A DNA stretch of 64,000 bases from Isoetes taiwanensis. Lineage: Eukaryota; Streptophyta; Lycopodiopsida; Isoetales; Isoetaceae. Position numbers and translations under genes: made by a program. Where the stretch lies: positions 94,515 through 158,514 of the forward strand of contig JAJEKV010000527.1 of the NCBI GenBank assembly GCA_021234155.1, read 5' to 3'. Under the pieces are notes generated by a model, which saw only the letters and a program-made list of their open reading frames with translations, was not told the origin of the DNA and did not search any database. Positions within the stretch are counted from its first letter, which is position 1. Each line of letters opens with the position of its first letter. Shown here one piece after another: positions 1 through 11,699 of the stretch.

Positions 1-2220
1 TCATTTTACTACTTTTAGTTCTTGAGCCACTTCTTGAATTAGGGGAATTTGTTTTGGCGCATATATGAGAATTTTCTGTGAAGAACGAAGCTATAATACA
101 AAACTTTAGAAGGAGGAGAAGGTGACCCGATGTAAGCTCATAAAGAGCGCGAATTGTAGCGATCCGAGTTCGCGGCAAAGTACCATCAAGAAGAAGAAGG
201 TAAGTTATTAGTCGGTGATTAGAACCTTGTGTTGGGGCATCAATGCAATAGGGTTACTTAGGCCCTCTTGGCTTACCAAAAGGTTTTACTTTTGCAGCTA
301 GGTTCTTGGTTAGAGTGGTGGTAAGGAGTTAGCAAATCTTAGAGATTTTATATTTAGCACTAGAAGTGATTTTGTAGGAAATATCTTGTGAATCTTTGTG
401 AGACCACTAATATTTGACTCTCTTAGCAAATTACAAAGGCGGTTTTGAAACTGTCACGATCTTCTGAAGATGTTATTATTAAGACGTGGGAGGAGCTTGT
501 ATTTCATCTTCTAGGGATTATGAAGTTAAGGGCGACATTGGTGGCGGTAATATTTTCCCTTAAATTATTAAGCATGTTTAAAGCTTTTTACGTAGTGTAC
601 TTGACATCTATATTTCTGTAATAATATATTTTCCTTCCGGCCTATCAACAACCATCAGGAGTCTAGTTTTAAAAGAAATCAATATTTATTTGTGGGAACT
701 ATCTCTACGGATTTGAGAAGATATATGGTGAAGTGTTGTGGGATTGAGGGCTATTACACAAACAAGTCTTGTAGAACCACTTGCCATCACTCGGATATGC
801 GTAAGCTAATGTTCCAGTGAGGCCCGAAATGGCAATAACGAGGTCCTTCGGATAGAGGATCTTATAAGCGATATGATGGTGGTGTAGTTGCAAAAGCAAA
901 ACCATAGATGATATTACGGCTACGGGGAAAAGATTACCATGATGCTTTTTTGAAATAATGTAAAACTTAGTCTTGGGATTGCAGATAGTTTTGGGGTGGG
1001 GAGCTACTTTTGGTTTTGGTGCTAAATTCTTCTAATTCTGAGACTTCAAAGCATTCTACTCCATTGTAAGGATATTACAAAATATGAATTTGGATTGATG
1101 ATTTTGATTGCTTTTTTTGATCTTATTGAAAAGCATGCATCTGAATTGGGCCGATTCTATCCGTGAAAGTCACATTCAACGATGCATCTCATCAATTGGG
1201 CCGAAAGAATGCTTAAAATTCATATGCGATTTCTTAATCACATTCATTTATTTAGTCATCATTATTTCCATTTAGGCAGGCCTTAGGTTTTGTTACCGAC
1301 TCGTATGTTATTCTTTGGAAAACCTTGAATTGGGCTTATTTGTTCTTGGAACTATCTTGTAGGATATTAAATATGATTTTTCTTTATTCAAACGAGGATT
1401 ATGCTCTAATTTCAATTTAGTTTTACATGTTTGTAATTCAACTTCCATCAAATTTTAGGTATTGTCCAGAATTTTACACTAAACAAGCGAAAAATGTAAT
1501 TCCATGGAATTGGCATGGGAAGAATATTGTAAAAAGAAGCCTTTTACTTATGTAGATCCATGAAACATCTGGGGTGGCAAAACATTTCTCTTTGGATCAA
1601 ATTACTCCCTTGCAATGTGGATATTGATGTGTGCATATTTTTTGCATTGGTTGAATAGAGGATTAATAGCATCGATATTTAAATGAAAGGTCCAATGGAT
1701 TCCATGTTACTCTTTAAATCAATATTAAAGGGTCACACTATGTCAAGACCAAAAAACGCAAAATATATTGATGTTCAATAAACCCTAAGGTCTGCACATC
1801 ATGTTGATACACATATGTATGTGTTACTTATTTTTCGTGACTAGCTCATATAATCCATTGTTGTCTCAATGTATGCTCTAGATGGATACCCGACCTTAGT
1901 GGCCTTATTACATCATATAATCCATTGTTGTCATTATTAAAATGACCTTAGTGGCCGAAAACCATAAGAAAAATCTTTTACTTAAACTAGTAGTCTGATT
2001 GCTGTAAGCATGGATGCATTTAGAAAATACAGCAAAGCTTTTATGCATTTCTCACATGCTAAATTAGTGTAGAAACCAATATCACAAAAAAATGGTTTGT
2101 CGCACAAAACGTATAACTATACGGCCATTTTGCTATGGTTTGCATATGATTCTGTTTGTGTATTTGTGGGAGGGTATGCCAACAGTATTTGTAGAGCGCA
2201 TGTTGTATTTCTTGTTAGTT
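1..2220. other. No recognisable gene; one possible splice donor
   Basis: AT-rich sequence without a coding frame I can support. A purine-rich stretch that looks weakly coding (about 110-199) runs into a consensus plant splice donor GTAAGT at 200-205, so a plus-strand exon ending at 199 is possible, but I find no matching partner exon. The minus-strand frame at 705-905 has no recognisable composition and is treated as chance. Confidence 0.4.
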
Positions 2221-2244
2221 TGCACTCCCAACCTATGGTTTTAG

Positions 2245-2358
2245 CATGCACGCGTGCATGCATTGCATGCATGCACACAATACATGCATTCAATGCATGC
2301 ATACCAGGCATGCATGCAATGCATGCACTTTGTAATGCACAGTGCATGCATTACCAAC
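2245..2358. repeat. GCATGC/ATGCAT palindrome-rich block, copy 1
   Basis: A dense run of overlapping GCATGC, TGCATGCA and ATGCAT palindromes. The core (CATGCATGCAATGCATGCAC then TTTGTAATGCA) recurs in the same orientation near 10,450. CATGCA is also the core of the plant RY element bound by B3-domain seed regulators, but the density and the repeat at 10.45 kb suggest a repeat family rather than a promoter. The open frames on both strands here (2,097-2,399 and 2,117-2,347) are consequences of the repeat. Confidence 0.75.
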
Positions 2359-2399
2359 ATGATTGCAAATTAAGCGGGGTGTTGCGGCACTCCGTTTAA

Positions 2400-4300
2400 A
2401 TCCATTTTAAAAACACCATGTCTCTAGAATAAGCCTTTTTTTTATAGTTGTTGAGAATTTATAGGAGTTTTTTTTTTTTTTTGTATCATTTTGGGCCATC
2501 ATTAAGAAAACTTTATTACTTATGAAACACAAATCATAAAAATAGCGAGAAATTTAGGCATAGACTTGAAGAGACTAAAGCACATGAAAAAAAAGCACAG
2601 AATGGAAAGGAAAAAAAAAGTAATATGTTTTTTAATAAATTTTGTACATCAATATTGAAGATACATTGTAATAAATAATGATAATTTTAACATCATTAGT
2701 CAAAGATCTACATCATACTCCTCATCATTTTTTTCTTTGCTCTCTGCCCGTCTCTGCTCCTTATGTGTAGATCGGTCCTTTGCGGAGACTTAAGTTTTCA
2801 TCCGCCTTGTCCTCTGGAATGGTAATAAGCTAAAGCTACTTCTTTAAGCTCTGCAAAAAGGTTGCTGGCGTCTAGTGAGCGCTTTCGAGAATGGAGAACT
2901 GTATCTCGAGGGGCGTCGGTTAGCAAAAATCGAGATGAAGACTTGGCCCCTAACTCTTGATTTTCATTTGGTAAAGTAGTTAAAGGCGGCCAGGTCTCAT
3001 CTTCAAAAGTTCCACGACCTCCTTATCAATATCCGCGGCTACGGTTCGGCCCTTCTTAAGTGCACATGCGATGGTAGTACGAGAACGGAAGAAAGCATCA
3101 AGCAATCATCACGGGCCCAGCGAGACCATGTCGAGGAGATGGTTGATGAACTTACGTGGTTGCACGGTAGTGATTCACAATCTGCCTTGTGCGCAGGTCT
3201 GCAATTTACGTAAAGGCTGGCGGAAACTCTAAAGCGTTTGAAAAGTTTTGGCGGTTGATGTTGGAAGTGTTCCATGGTCCTCTTCCCATCAAAACTCCGG
3301 TAAGCTACATGAAGGTACTCTACGCTGGCGAGAGCAACCTTGGTCCTCCACCATGGTAGTTGATGTTAGTTTTGTACCTAGTGAAACATTTAAAATGATG
3401 TTAGCAAAAACAAGAAAACACTTGAAAACCGAAGCGAGGAAACACTATGCGGAATACGAAGTAATCAAAAGAGGAAAATAATTGTGATACGGAATAAGAC
3501 TTACGAGACAAGGTTTTCATATCTGCTGGCACTGTTGGAGAACCAAAATGGTTTTGGTGATTCTACCAAGCCGCACTTTTGCATTTCGAATGAAATGTAA
3601 CTAGGCGCCAATGTTTGGCGGTTGTGATCTGCTTGATTCCATCAATGAAAGCATTAAACTCGAAAATTTAAAGGGCTGGAATTAAGTCGTATCTGCTGTC
3701 TTTAAGCTTAAAGCAGTAGGAAGATCAGCAATAACCAAAGTAAAAGTCACGTGGCTTAACGGATTCGAGACAAGGTCGTGCAATGCCATGAATGATCGAA
3801 AATAGGTGTTACGATCAAACATGCAAAATCTTTACCGTGATGGGTTGTTACGGCTCAACCGGTTCTTCTTTCATTCTATGACCTCTCTTCACGATCTTTG
3901 TTCTAACCAAATGCATGAAGCCCTCGGGAAGGTCTTTTCTTCTTGCTCACGGAAGAAAAAAAACAGAACAATTATCAACACATCGTTTATCGGAGAAGAG
4001 GAATTTTGCGAGTACTTACCCGACCCTCAAAGTTTGGTGCATATTGCACAATCGCTCGTCGGGAAGTGGCTAGCTGTGCAGTTCCTTGCACCTTTCCCAT
4101 GTCTCGGCGTTTAGGCTGCTCCATCAAACATGTTTGACATGTTATGGCGTTTTTGCTACGCAAGACATTAAGGAAACATTGAAGTTAAATAGTAAGAACA
4201 AGGCAAAGAGAAGGAAAACAAATCAAAGTCAAGCTATTTGTATTCAGGAATACAAACTGGTCAACTGGTGTTGCTACCATGAAACAATTTGCAGAAAAGC
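2400..4300. other. Accessory sequence, no gene recognised
   Basis: Homopolymer-rich, then moderately GC-rich sequence with several short frames (for example 3,039-3,275 minus and 3,248-3,481 plus). None shows a motif, low-stop continuity between frames, or splice signals convincing enough to call. It may be the left part of the transposon-like block whose palindrome arrays follow. Confidence 0.4.
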
Positions 4301-4303
4301 ATT

Positions 4304-4556
4304 GTGTATTCCGGAATACACATTGCTTGTCTCTAGAAAAGCATTGTGTATTCCGGAATACACATTGCTCCTCTGAAGGAAGGCATGTTACACATTGCTT
4401 TTCTAGAAGAAGCCATGTGTATTCCAGAATACACATGCCCTCTTCAGAGGAGCAAAGTGTATTCTGGAATACACATGCCTTCTTCTAGAAAAGCATTGTG
4501 TATTCGGGAATACACTTTGCTCGTCTGAAGGAAGGCCTGTGTATCATGGAATACAC
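4304..4556. repeat. Array of 18-bp perfect palindromes, array 1
   Basis: Six clear copies of GTGTATTCCGGAATACAC or one- to three-base variants lie at 4304-4321, 4346-4363, 4417-4434, 4457-4474, 4498-4515 and 4539-4556, with a decayed seventh near 4384-4400. Spacing is about 41 bp, and 71 bp across the decayed one. The first copies are perfect self-complementary sequences. Flanks (AGCATT...AATGCT-like, and TTCTAGAA or TCTGAAGG spacers) extend the symmetry. The overlapping open frames on both strands at 4,086-4,528 arise only because the unit contains few stops. Possible roles are protein-binding subterminal repeats of a DNA transposon or a satellite seed. Confidence 0.9.
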
Positions 4557-4927
4557 TTTCTACACCGATGTTTCTGGGACTTTAACATCCAAAGAGTAAA
4601 GTTTGTGTCAGAACTCTTACTTGTGCAATTCCTTTGACATTTCTTCTAGGCTAAACTCCTTATCGACAACTTTTTTGGGCGGCCCGGCTCAGGAAACTCT
4701 GTGAAGAAGCCTGCATTTCTCGCCCGGACGGTAATGGTCATTTCTTTTTTGAACACGTCGGGTTTTTTTTTCTTGGTACGTCTCTTTGTCCTTGCTCTTT
4801 AACTCCCCTCGATCGAACATTGTAAATATCTGCGTCTGGAGTTCCCAAATCTGTTCAAGATTTCACATCGAGATAGTTGATTTGCTATTACGGAATACGT
4901 TTATGCTTACCTTGCCATCTCTAAAAG

Positions 4928-6334
4928 CTAAATTTGGAACCGGTTATACGTGGCCAATGAAATTTGCCTTTTATTGGCCTCGTCATATTTCGAGCGGCAT
5001 TCAATGGCTGCGCCTCGCCGACTCAAGAAAAAGGCTGGCTTCTTGGTCCTCTCAGGTACTTTTCCTTGAAAATTCGCGTACTCCACGATGCATAAACGGA
5101 TCTTGTCGGTGAAGCTCATCTTTAGTTTGTACTTTCGTTGTGGCAATTGTGGTGTTGGCAGCGATTTTGCTTCTTCATCGGTAAGACCCCGGTATGCTTG
5201 GCCAGAGGATGGAGAGGTACCACCGGGTTCTTCTTCTCTTTATAAAGTTGCCTTCTTGCCTTGAAGCTATGATTTCCTCCCAAGGCGTAGTGAGTGTAGG
5301 TGTCGGCGTTTTCTGTCATAGTCACGGGGGTTTTGCCTTGCTCTGTCAACAAAGACAACTATTGGGGCCACATGAGCATTCCGGATTGCTCCTTATTGTC
5401 CTCGCCGGGTTCCTCAAGTGATGCGGCATAAATTTTGCAAACCTGAAGTGGCCTTTCACCAACTTCATTTTTCGGTGGAAGCTTCATTGATGTGGCCCGG
5501 CAAATAAATGACACCTTGCACAAACTTGTGCGGTTAATCTCTTCCACTTTCTCAGATGTTTTATCCACCCTTTTTTTCTTTAATGGCAACACCAGGGTGC
5601 TTTGCCCTTCCCCTTCTTCTTCTTGGGTTTCCTCGGGGCATCTTGTTTTGCAATTAAAGCCGTTTTTCCTTTTTTTAGGCTCTTTAGCGATTCTACGGTT
5701 TTGCCTCTGCTTTTTTGGCGGTGGTGATGGTGGGCGCTCTTCGACTTCTGATGGTGCTTTCGTAGACCACGATGGACTCCACGATGAACTCCTTTGATCT
5801 TCCTCTTCCCCTGCTTTCGACTTTGTGGGGGAAGTTTTTCGCTCTGTATTGCTTGAGCGTCGTTAATTATAGCGGCGTTCTCTTGTTGATGTAGTGAGAA
5901 ACATACTTATGCAGTGGGAGGGTTCACTTTGACCAATCTAAAAAGGATTCATCAACATGAATGAATCACGGGATGTATCATAAAAGATAGTTTGCCTCGT
6001 TGTCCAGACTCCCCGGCTATTTCACTCCGGCTTGTATGGTGCCCATGCGGACAAATTCTCTGTCATCGTACCTTTTGGCACCGGGACTCCGGCGGACATG
6101 CAAGAAAGTAAAGGGTCTTTGTACTTTCCATTTGTACCCTGTGAAGAACCGCTTTGTGTTTGATAGTTTCGTAAATCGGTAGCGGCTGATATCATCAACC
6201 CTTCTCTTTGGGGTGCGGTTCGAGAGAATTTGATGGGCTTCCGATGTTTCTTCTTTGCCTTCTTGCACCGTACACATTATGTGTAAACCACGACTTTTTA
6301 GTGAAAACAACGGCATAAAACTATTCGAATACAA
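4928..6334 (-). pseudogene. Broken coding region of unknown type between the palindrome arrays
   Basis: Read on the minus strand, several consecutive frames look like one decayed protein: 6,334-6,017 (basic, with a stretch KRFFTGYKWKVQRPFTFLHV), 5,592-5,359 and 5,358-5,122 (adjacent, Lys-rich), and 5,146-4,928 (contains PAFFLSRRGAAIECRSKYDE). Each is 70-105 residues, ends at a stop, and resumes in a neighbouring frame. I do not recognise a family. A transposon-encoded or captured host protein is plausible given the flanking palindrome arrays. Treat as low-confidence coding remains. Confidence 0.35.
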
Positions 6335-6512
6335 AATGCCTTAAAGAAAAGACAAAAAAGAGTACAAAAAAAAAGGGACAAAAGGCCAAAACAACAATCG
6401 TTCTTGACAAAAAAGCAGGGCTTAAACAAGTCAAAAAGTGGGAAAAAAAGCCACAAAAATTCACGAGAAAAAGTCGAAATAATTGTCCTTTTAAAACCTA
6501 AAAGTCATGAAA

Positions 6513-6722
6513 GTGTATTCGAATACACTAAAGGAGAAAGTGTATTCGGAATACACTTTCTTTTTCTTGAAGCCAAAGTGTATTAGGAATACACTTTCTC
6601 CTTTAACGTGGCCGAAATATTAGGAATACACTTTAAAGTGTATTCCGGAATACAACCGGTGTTATTGTCAACAATGTGTATTCGGAATACACTTTTCGAC
6701 TTCAGCACGTGAAATACACTTT
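6513..6722. repeat. Array of the same palindrome family, array 2
   Basis: Copies at 6513-6528 (GTGTATTCGAATACAC), 6540-6556, 6578-6594, 6638-6654 and 6676-6692, with half copies at about 6619-6632 and 6708-6722. A stray copy follows at about 6969. Cores vary (CGAA, CGGAA, AGGAA, CCGGAA) while GTGTATT and AATACAC arms are kept, and AAAG...CTTT often extends the palindrome to 22-24 bp. This shares a family with the array at 4.3 kb but is less regular. Confidence 0.88.
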
Positions 6723-6724
6723 GG

Positions 6725-8985
6725 CCGATTGTAGCCGGTAATGTAGACGAACTTAGAAATGATTATGCGTTGTACTTTGTTGCTCATCATCATCCATGTC
6801 TTCTATGCGGATAAAGGAATCTGATCTCGAATATTATATTAGGAGTCTTTGTGGCGACTTGAGCTCGAGCTGGAAAGAAGCCAAAATTTCCTTTTAAAGG
6901 TATCCATTTCGTCTTGCTTTCGAATTCTATCGAAGTAGAATACATATAGCTTTCTTGTTACGCTTTCGGTGTATTCGGAATAGCTTTTAGTTTGCCTTTC
7001 CTTTAATTCTTCAGAAACTTCTACTTGTACTAGGTGGCCTTGTATTATGGGAATAAGAAAAGCTCTGCGGTAGAGAACATTTCTCAAATCTCTACCTTTG
7101 TTTTCGGTTGTTAAGATGACAAGCAAACCGTCATGAACAAACTTCCACCACCTTTTCGTTGTCTCAAGCTCGTCTAGTTCGAGGACTTCATTTTCGGGAA
7201 CAACGTCTTTTTCCTTCGAAGGCGGTATTCTCGACTCGGAGCCTCTAATTCATCGTTGTTGCTTCTCGAAGAGACACCAAGTCCGACCGTATGCTTGGAC
7301 TTCCACCACCCTTCCAGCCCGTCACCAAGTCCGATAGGCGTGACCTTTGGGATCTCCTTCAAAGCATCACCACCCGGTTCCGGAGCATCTTTGCCACCAC
7401 CCTTCGTTCCATCTCCGGACCTACATATGCTCCACAACAGCGGGTGCTCAAGAACAAACTACCCCCTTTCATAGTTTTCACCGTTGCAAACATACAAGGA
7501 ACACGAGAAAACCGCAGAAGACTTTGAAATTCACTACAATTTCTCTCACGGGGACTTCACTACAAATGAGGGGCGATCTTTGCGGCATGTACTCCTCTTC
7601 ACCTAGGTTGTGACACATGGATTTCGAGAATTCGGTCCGCCCTTAAGGAGATGTTTGCAAGAACTCCTTTTCAAGATGGTACAAGAGCTGGCGATGCCAC
7701 AACCTCTTATGGGCCATCACCATCCTTTAACTTTGTACTACCGCCTTTTTAGGGAACAACTTCGCGTGGTCTGTTTTCCTCTACAAACACACCACTTTCG
7801 GGGCCGATGGAGGTCACCCCTAGAGTAGAAGTTTCATCGGAAGATGATGACACTGCAGGAACAGCGAGATTACATGTTCTCCGACCAATCTTCAAAAGAA
7901 ATTCAAAGGTGGATTTTTTGGTTTGAGAGCATGCTCCTCTGTAGAAGAAGAAAGCGATGGATGAACACAAAATGAAAGACTCGAGAACTAAATGCTTTGC
8001 TCATTGGGTTGCATCAGCATTTAACATGGCCAAACTTCTGGCGATTTAGAGACCTTCTGAGTTCAATGACATTGGCGGACGAATGCCTACTTAGCTTATC
8101 ATGTAAGACCAGACCTTAACACCTTCTTGCACTACATTAACCGTGAACAAGTCTGCCAAAAATGCTTCATGGTTGTCCATAGATCTAGGGTCCACAAGAA
8201 TGTCTCGAATACACAAAAATTTGGACAAAAACCCGGCAATTGATGATCCTTTGTGGACCAAGAAGAGTTGTAACTATGCATGCTGGCGAGCTGTTACATG
8301 GATGGAGAAATATTTTAGAGACATGTGAGAAGTTGCCTAATAGCAACATGTATCATCTCACGGAACAATATTACAAAAAGGCGTCTTCAAAAAATACAAA
8401 GAGACATGCATTAGTTTGACACATCTCTTACTCACACTTCACAATTTGGAAAAAGTGAATTTGGCCTTGTAAAAAATTCAAGGAGACATAGAATGTCTCG
8501 AGATGTGCGAATTAAAAAGTCAGCTGCTGCAAAGATAGAGGTCGAAAAGTAAGCTCATGTCCTCACTTGCTTTGAAGAAAATTTTTTAACCTGATTTCTT
8601 TTCACGGACATTGTACCGAGAATCTTGCCGGACATCGTGAACAACAAAGAGAGAAGAAAGCTTCATGGCTCGAAAAAAAAGCTCGAGCGTCCCTTTGCAA
8701 TATATGTCCATTGTAATTGATGGAATGGATCAAAAAAAGACAACTCTACCCCATTTCCTAAATATTCCAAAAGATGTGGGAGGAGGAATGTTTTTGTTAA
8801 AGTCCACCATGTAGGAGCCATGGTCTTTAAAAGGAAGTCTAAATTGCAAAAAGTATTTTGGCGGTATCCAAACTTCTGAGGGGAAGAAGTACACCACAAC
8901 TAAGGATTGGAGTCAGTGAGGAGGATTGCACTTCCTTAAATTTGTTCGGACCATTTGCCTCATAACGTCTTGAGCAACTTTCTCT
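6725..8985. other. Accessory sequence, no gene recognised
   Basis: Moderate-GC sequence with many short overlapping frames on both strands (6,839-7,126 minus, 7,256-7,613 plus in three frames, 8,143-8,328 plus). No frame persists and no motif is visible. Overlap of three frames at 7.25-7.6 kb reflects CC/TC-rich composition. Nothing supportable was found. Confidence 0.4.
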
Positions 8986-8988
8986 CAC

Positions 8989-9222
8989 GGCGTTTGGTCT
9001 AGTGGTAACACACTAGTTCCTTAGCAATGTGGTCTCGAGTTCGAGACGCCCGAACTCACTTTTCGAGTCTTGTTGGGGGTCAAATCCCCTTGAGGCGCAA
9101 TATAAGGTGGTTAGGCGAGGGCCCAACCAAGCAATGTAATTGTGGGTGTGTGGTCACATGTCGGTTGGATCTTTGCCTAGTGGCGTGGCGTTAAAACTAC
9201 TATCTATCTCAAAAATCAAAGG
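8989..9222 (+). mobile_element. tRNA-derived SINE, apparently full length
   Basis: The head resembles a tRNA gene: an A-box-like segment TGGTCTAGTGGTAA (about 9,003-9,016) and a B-box-like GAGTTCGAGACGC about 40 bp later. A tRNA-unrelated body follows, ending with CCTAGTGGCGTGGCGTTAAAA and a short ACTATCTATC tail instead of poly(A). Two other copies in the window confirm a family: a 3' part on the minus strand at 32,187-32,283 with a longer ATCT tail, and a 5' part on the minus strand near 53,020-53,095. Transcription by RNA polymerase III from the internal promoter is inferred from the boxes. Confidence 0.85.
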
Positions 9223-10449
9223 AGTCAAAGCGGAAGAAAAGTACCCCATTGACATCCTTAAAAGCCATTGAAAATGGCATTTCCTTGAGCTTCAAGTACT
9301 TCTTTAGAAGAAGATCAAATGTGGTGGAGAAATTTCTTTCTTGACGGAAAGAGGTCATGCAAAATCTAACTCTAAAGGCAGATTTGCAAGAACCGTTTCA
9401 ATGGCACGATACCTTCCATCAACCCCGAACCAGCCGAGGTCAAGCAATGCTACAATAGCACACTGCGGCGAGGGAAGGCGAGGCCGAGTCATGTACCATG
9501 GACCAAGGCGTAGGAATGAGCCTCAAGGCAATATCCGCGAAATTGCCAAAGGTATCTTTGATTACTCTTCAAGCGGGAAGATGACAAAGGTCGACCCTTT
9601 TGGATAGCAAAGTTCTTGACCGCAGTGATCAGGAGGAAGGCAGTAACTAAACTCAAGATTCAGGCTGGTGACACGTTCGGAAAATGCTTTTGAAGGTAGG
9701 TATGAATTAGAAATGAGAAGTCAAGGAAAAAGGAAGAAGTCTAAGAGAAAGTGGGTTGTAGGGGATGAAGCTGAACTTGAATGATGTGACTATATTATGC
9801 TATGATTTCAAATTGAAATCAGGACAATCGTCTGCGCCAAAAACTATTAATTTGCTTAAAAGGCTTGTAACTACGAGGAAGAGGATGAAGAAGGGAGTGG
9901 TGGTGGCAATGCTTCACCATCATTGATGGTGATGAGGAAGACAACTCAAGCACTTCCTCGATTGTGTGATGAAAAAGTGAAGGAGATGAGGATGGCATAA
10001 ATGAACATGATGGCGATCCTCGATCCTCCTTCATCCTCCTCACACTTTTTTGCACATAAGCGGAGTGTTAGAAAAAGGCGTAAATTTTGCATGTGAATAT
10101 GAAGATTTTATCTTCAAATTTTGAGAATACTCTGATGTCGATTCTGAGACTTTACTTCAATTTTTGTTAAATATTTTATCCTTTAAAATACTATCTATCT
10201 ATCTATCTATCTCTAAAAACATAGTCAAGAACATTCTATTTGCTCTGAAAGTGTCACTTTAAAAAGTCAATTCTTTCATTCCACAAAAAACTAGTCATTT
10301 GGGGGGGGGTCAAAATTGAATTTCATGCAACTTTTTTTTTACCTCATTTTATCCTCCTTTTTGTAAAAAAAAGGGAATCTTTTAGGAATATTCCTTTTGC
10401 TCTCATTTCGATGATTTGCTCCCGTTTAATACGCAATCTTGTTTACCAT
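9223..10449. other. No recognised gene; (ATCT)n tract
   Basis: Contains an unremarkable plus frame at 9,341-9,607 (88 codons, basic, no motif) and a Ser/His-rich minus frame at 9,819-10,055 that I do not trust. An (ATCT)n microsatellite at about 10,190-10,213 follows AAAATACT, the same junction as the SINE tails elsewhere, and may be the last trace of another SINE. Poly(G) and poly(T) tracts lie at about 10,301-10,345. Confidence 0.5.
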
Positions 10450-10520
10450 ACATGCATGCAATGCATGCACTTTGTAATGCATGCACTGCATGCATACCAT
10501 GAAATGCATGTATGTTGAGT
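10450..10520. repeat. GCATGC/ATGCAT palindrome-rich block, copy 2
   Basis: Shares the core CATGCATGCAATGCATGCAC then TTTGTAATGCA with the block at 2.25 kb, in the same orientation, followed by ACTGCATGCATACCATG. The two copies bracket about 8.1 kb of accessory sequence holding the palindrome arrays. Confidence 0.7.
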
Positions 10521-11376
10521 CCCTTTAGTACTTAACACCATGTAAGACACATTGCTTACTTTCTTTTGTGGCCATATAGGTATTTTCACAGAAGAGACAT
10601 ACAACATTCATCTTCACAGTAAACTTGCAAATTAACTTTGTTTGTATGAGAGCTAGAATTCATAAATCCTCAATTCATACAGATATAGCTTATCATGCTC
10701 GAGTAGCAAGCTGTGATACTATGTTCATGCAGGCATCAATGTCCAGTACTATGTTTATGGGAATCTCGTTGCTTTTGCTTGTATTTTAGTTCTTCAAAGA
10801 AGACTAGGATATACCTCTCAAAGAATAATTTGCAAGCCTCTTTGTCATGTGCATCTACCTGAAGAAAGAAGTTTCGCCAAGTTGTATGACTGCATAGTTG
10901 TGATTTGCGTGTTGGGCAAGGGTTATTCCACAGGAGATCAAGCAAGTTGTAATAAGCTAACTTGCTGCCAATGAACAAACTTACCTATAGGATGTTTTGA
11001 AATGTAATTCCAATTTGTATCCTGAATACATTTACACATTTGTTTGTCAATTTGTAATCTACTCTTAATTTTAGAGACATGTTTATTATGAAATTTATTG
11101 CCATGGCTTCACAATCCTGTCTGTTCTTGCTTTTCTTTTGTGAAAAGCCCACAAACTATCAAATTTTAGTAATATCTTCCATCTCACTGTAGCCTTTAGC
11201 ATATGTTGAGGACATCGAGAATCTTTGATACAATACTTTTGTTTTCCTTGTTTTTTTTGGGTTGAAGGACATCAATCTGTATGTAACCAAAAGTAAAATA
11301 CAAGTAAAAATGCAAAGACAGGAAATTCCAATATGCTCAAGGTAGTATAGTTAAGACTATTCATTGTTCTTCAATT
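10521..11376. other. No gene; possible minus-strand LINE 3' end
   Basis: AT-rich. A T-tract at about 11,250-11,258 is followed by GGGTTGAAGGACATC and, 70 bp on, ATGCAAAGACAGG. The T-tract plus GAAGGA plus ATGCAAAGACAGG arrangement recurs at 27,055-27,140, suggesting poly(A) ends of related minus-strand retroposons. Confidence 0.4.
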
Positions 11377-11697
11377 GCTCCTCGTAAGAGGCGGTCAATC
11401 TTTGAAGAGTTTTGGATGTACGCTCTTATGCGTAGGCAGATTGCGTCAATCAGTGGGCTTTCATGCTTACCCCCTCATGAAAACCCGGTTGAACCTATCA
11501 TCTATGCATCAAAACGCCATCAAATCGCCTCTTACGACGGCAATGAATTCAAATAGTCCAAAGGAACCAACCTGCTACTAAATGAAAAGCCTGGCTTTGT
11601 AACTTCGTCCAGATACTTGGGTAAATTGCCAAAAGCACTTGTTGACTTGTTAGCTATATGTGGAAAAGGGAGAACAATTAATATTCTACATGTCTAA
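11377..11697 (+). pseudogene. Fragment of an unidentified protein with one internal stop
   Basis: A 107-codon plus-strand frame from 11,377 to TAA at 11,695-11,697 reads like real protein (APRKRRSIFEEFWMYALMRR near the start, YASKRHQIASYDGNEFK in the middle) but has a single in-frame TAG at 11,554-11,556. The TAG is one change from CAG or AAG. After it the frame stays open for 46 more codons. I do not recognise the family. No start codon or splice signals are evident at the 5' side, so this is probably an exon remnant or a retroposed fragment. Confidence 0.4.
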
Positions 11698-11699
11698 GA

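Noticed and set aside
2097-2399. Overlapping frames on both strands rich in Cys, His and Met
   Set aside because: They are translations of the GCATGC repeat, not a protein.
4086-4528. Repeated-peptide frames over the palindrome array
   Set aside because: Palindromic repeats give similar open frames on both strands. No start context or homologue is evident.
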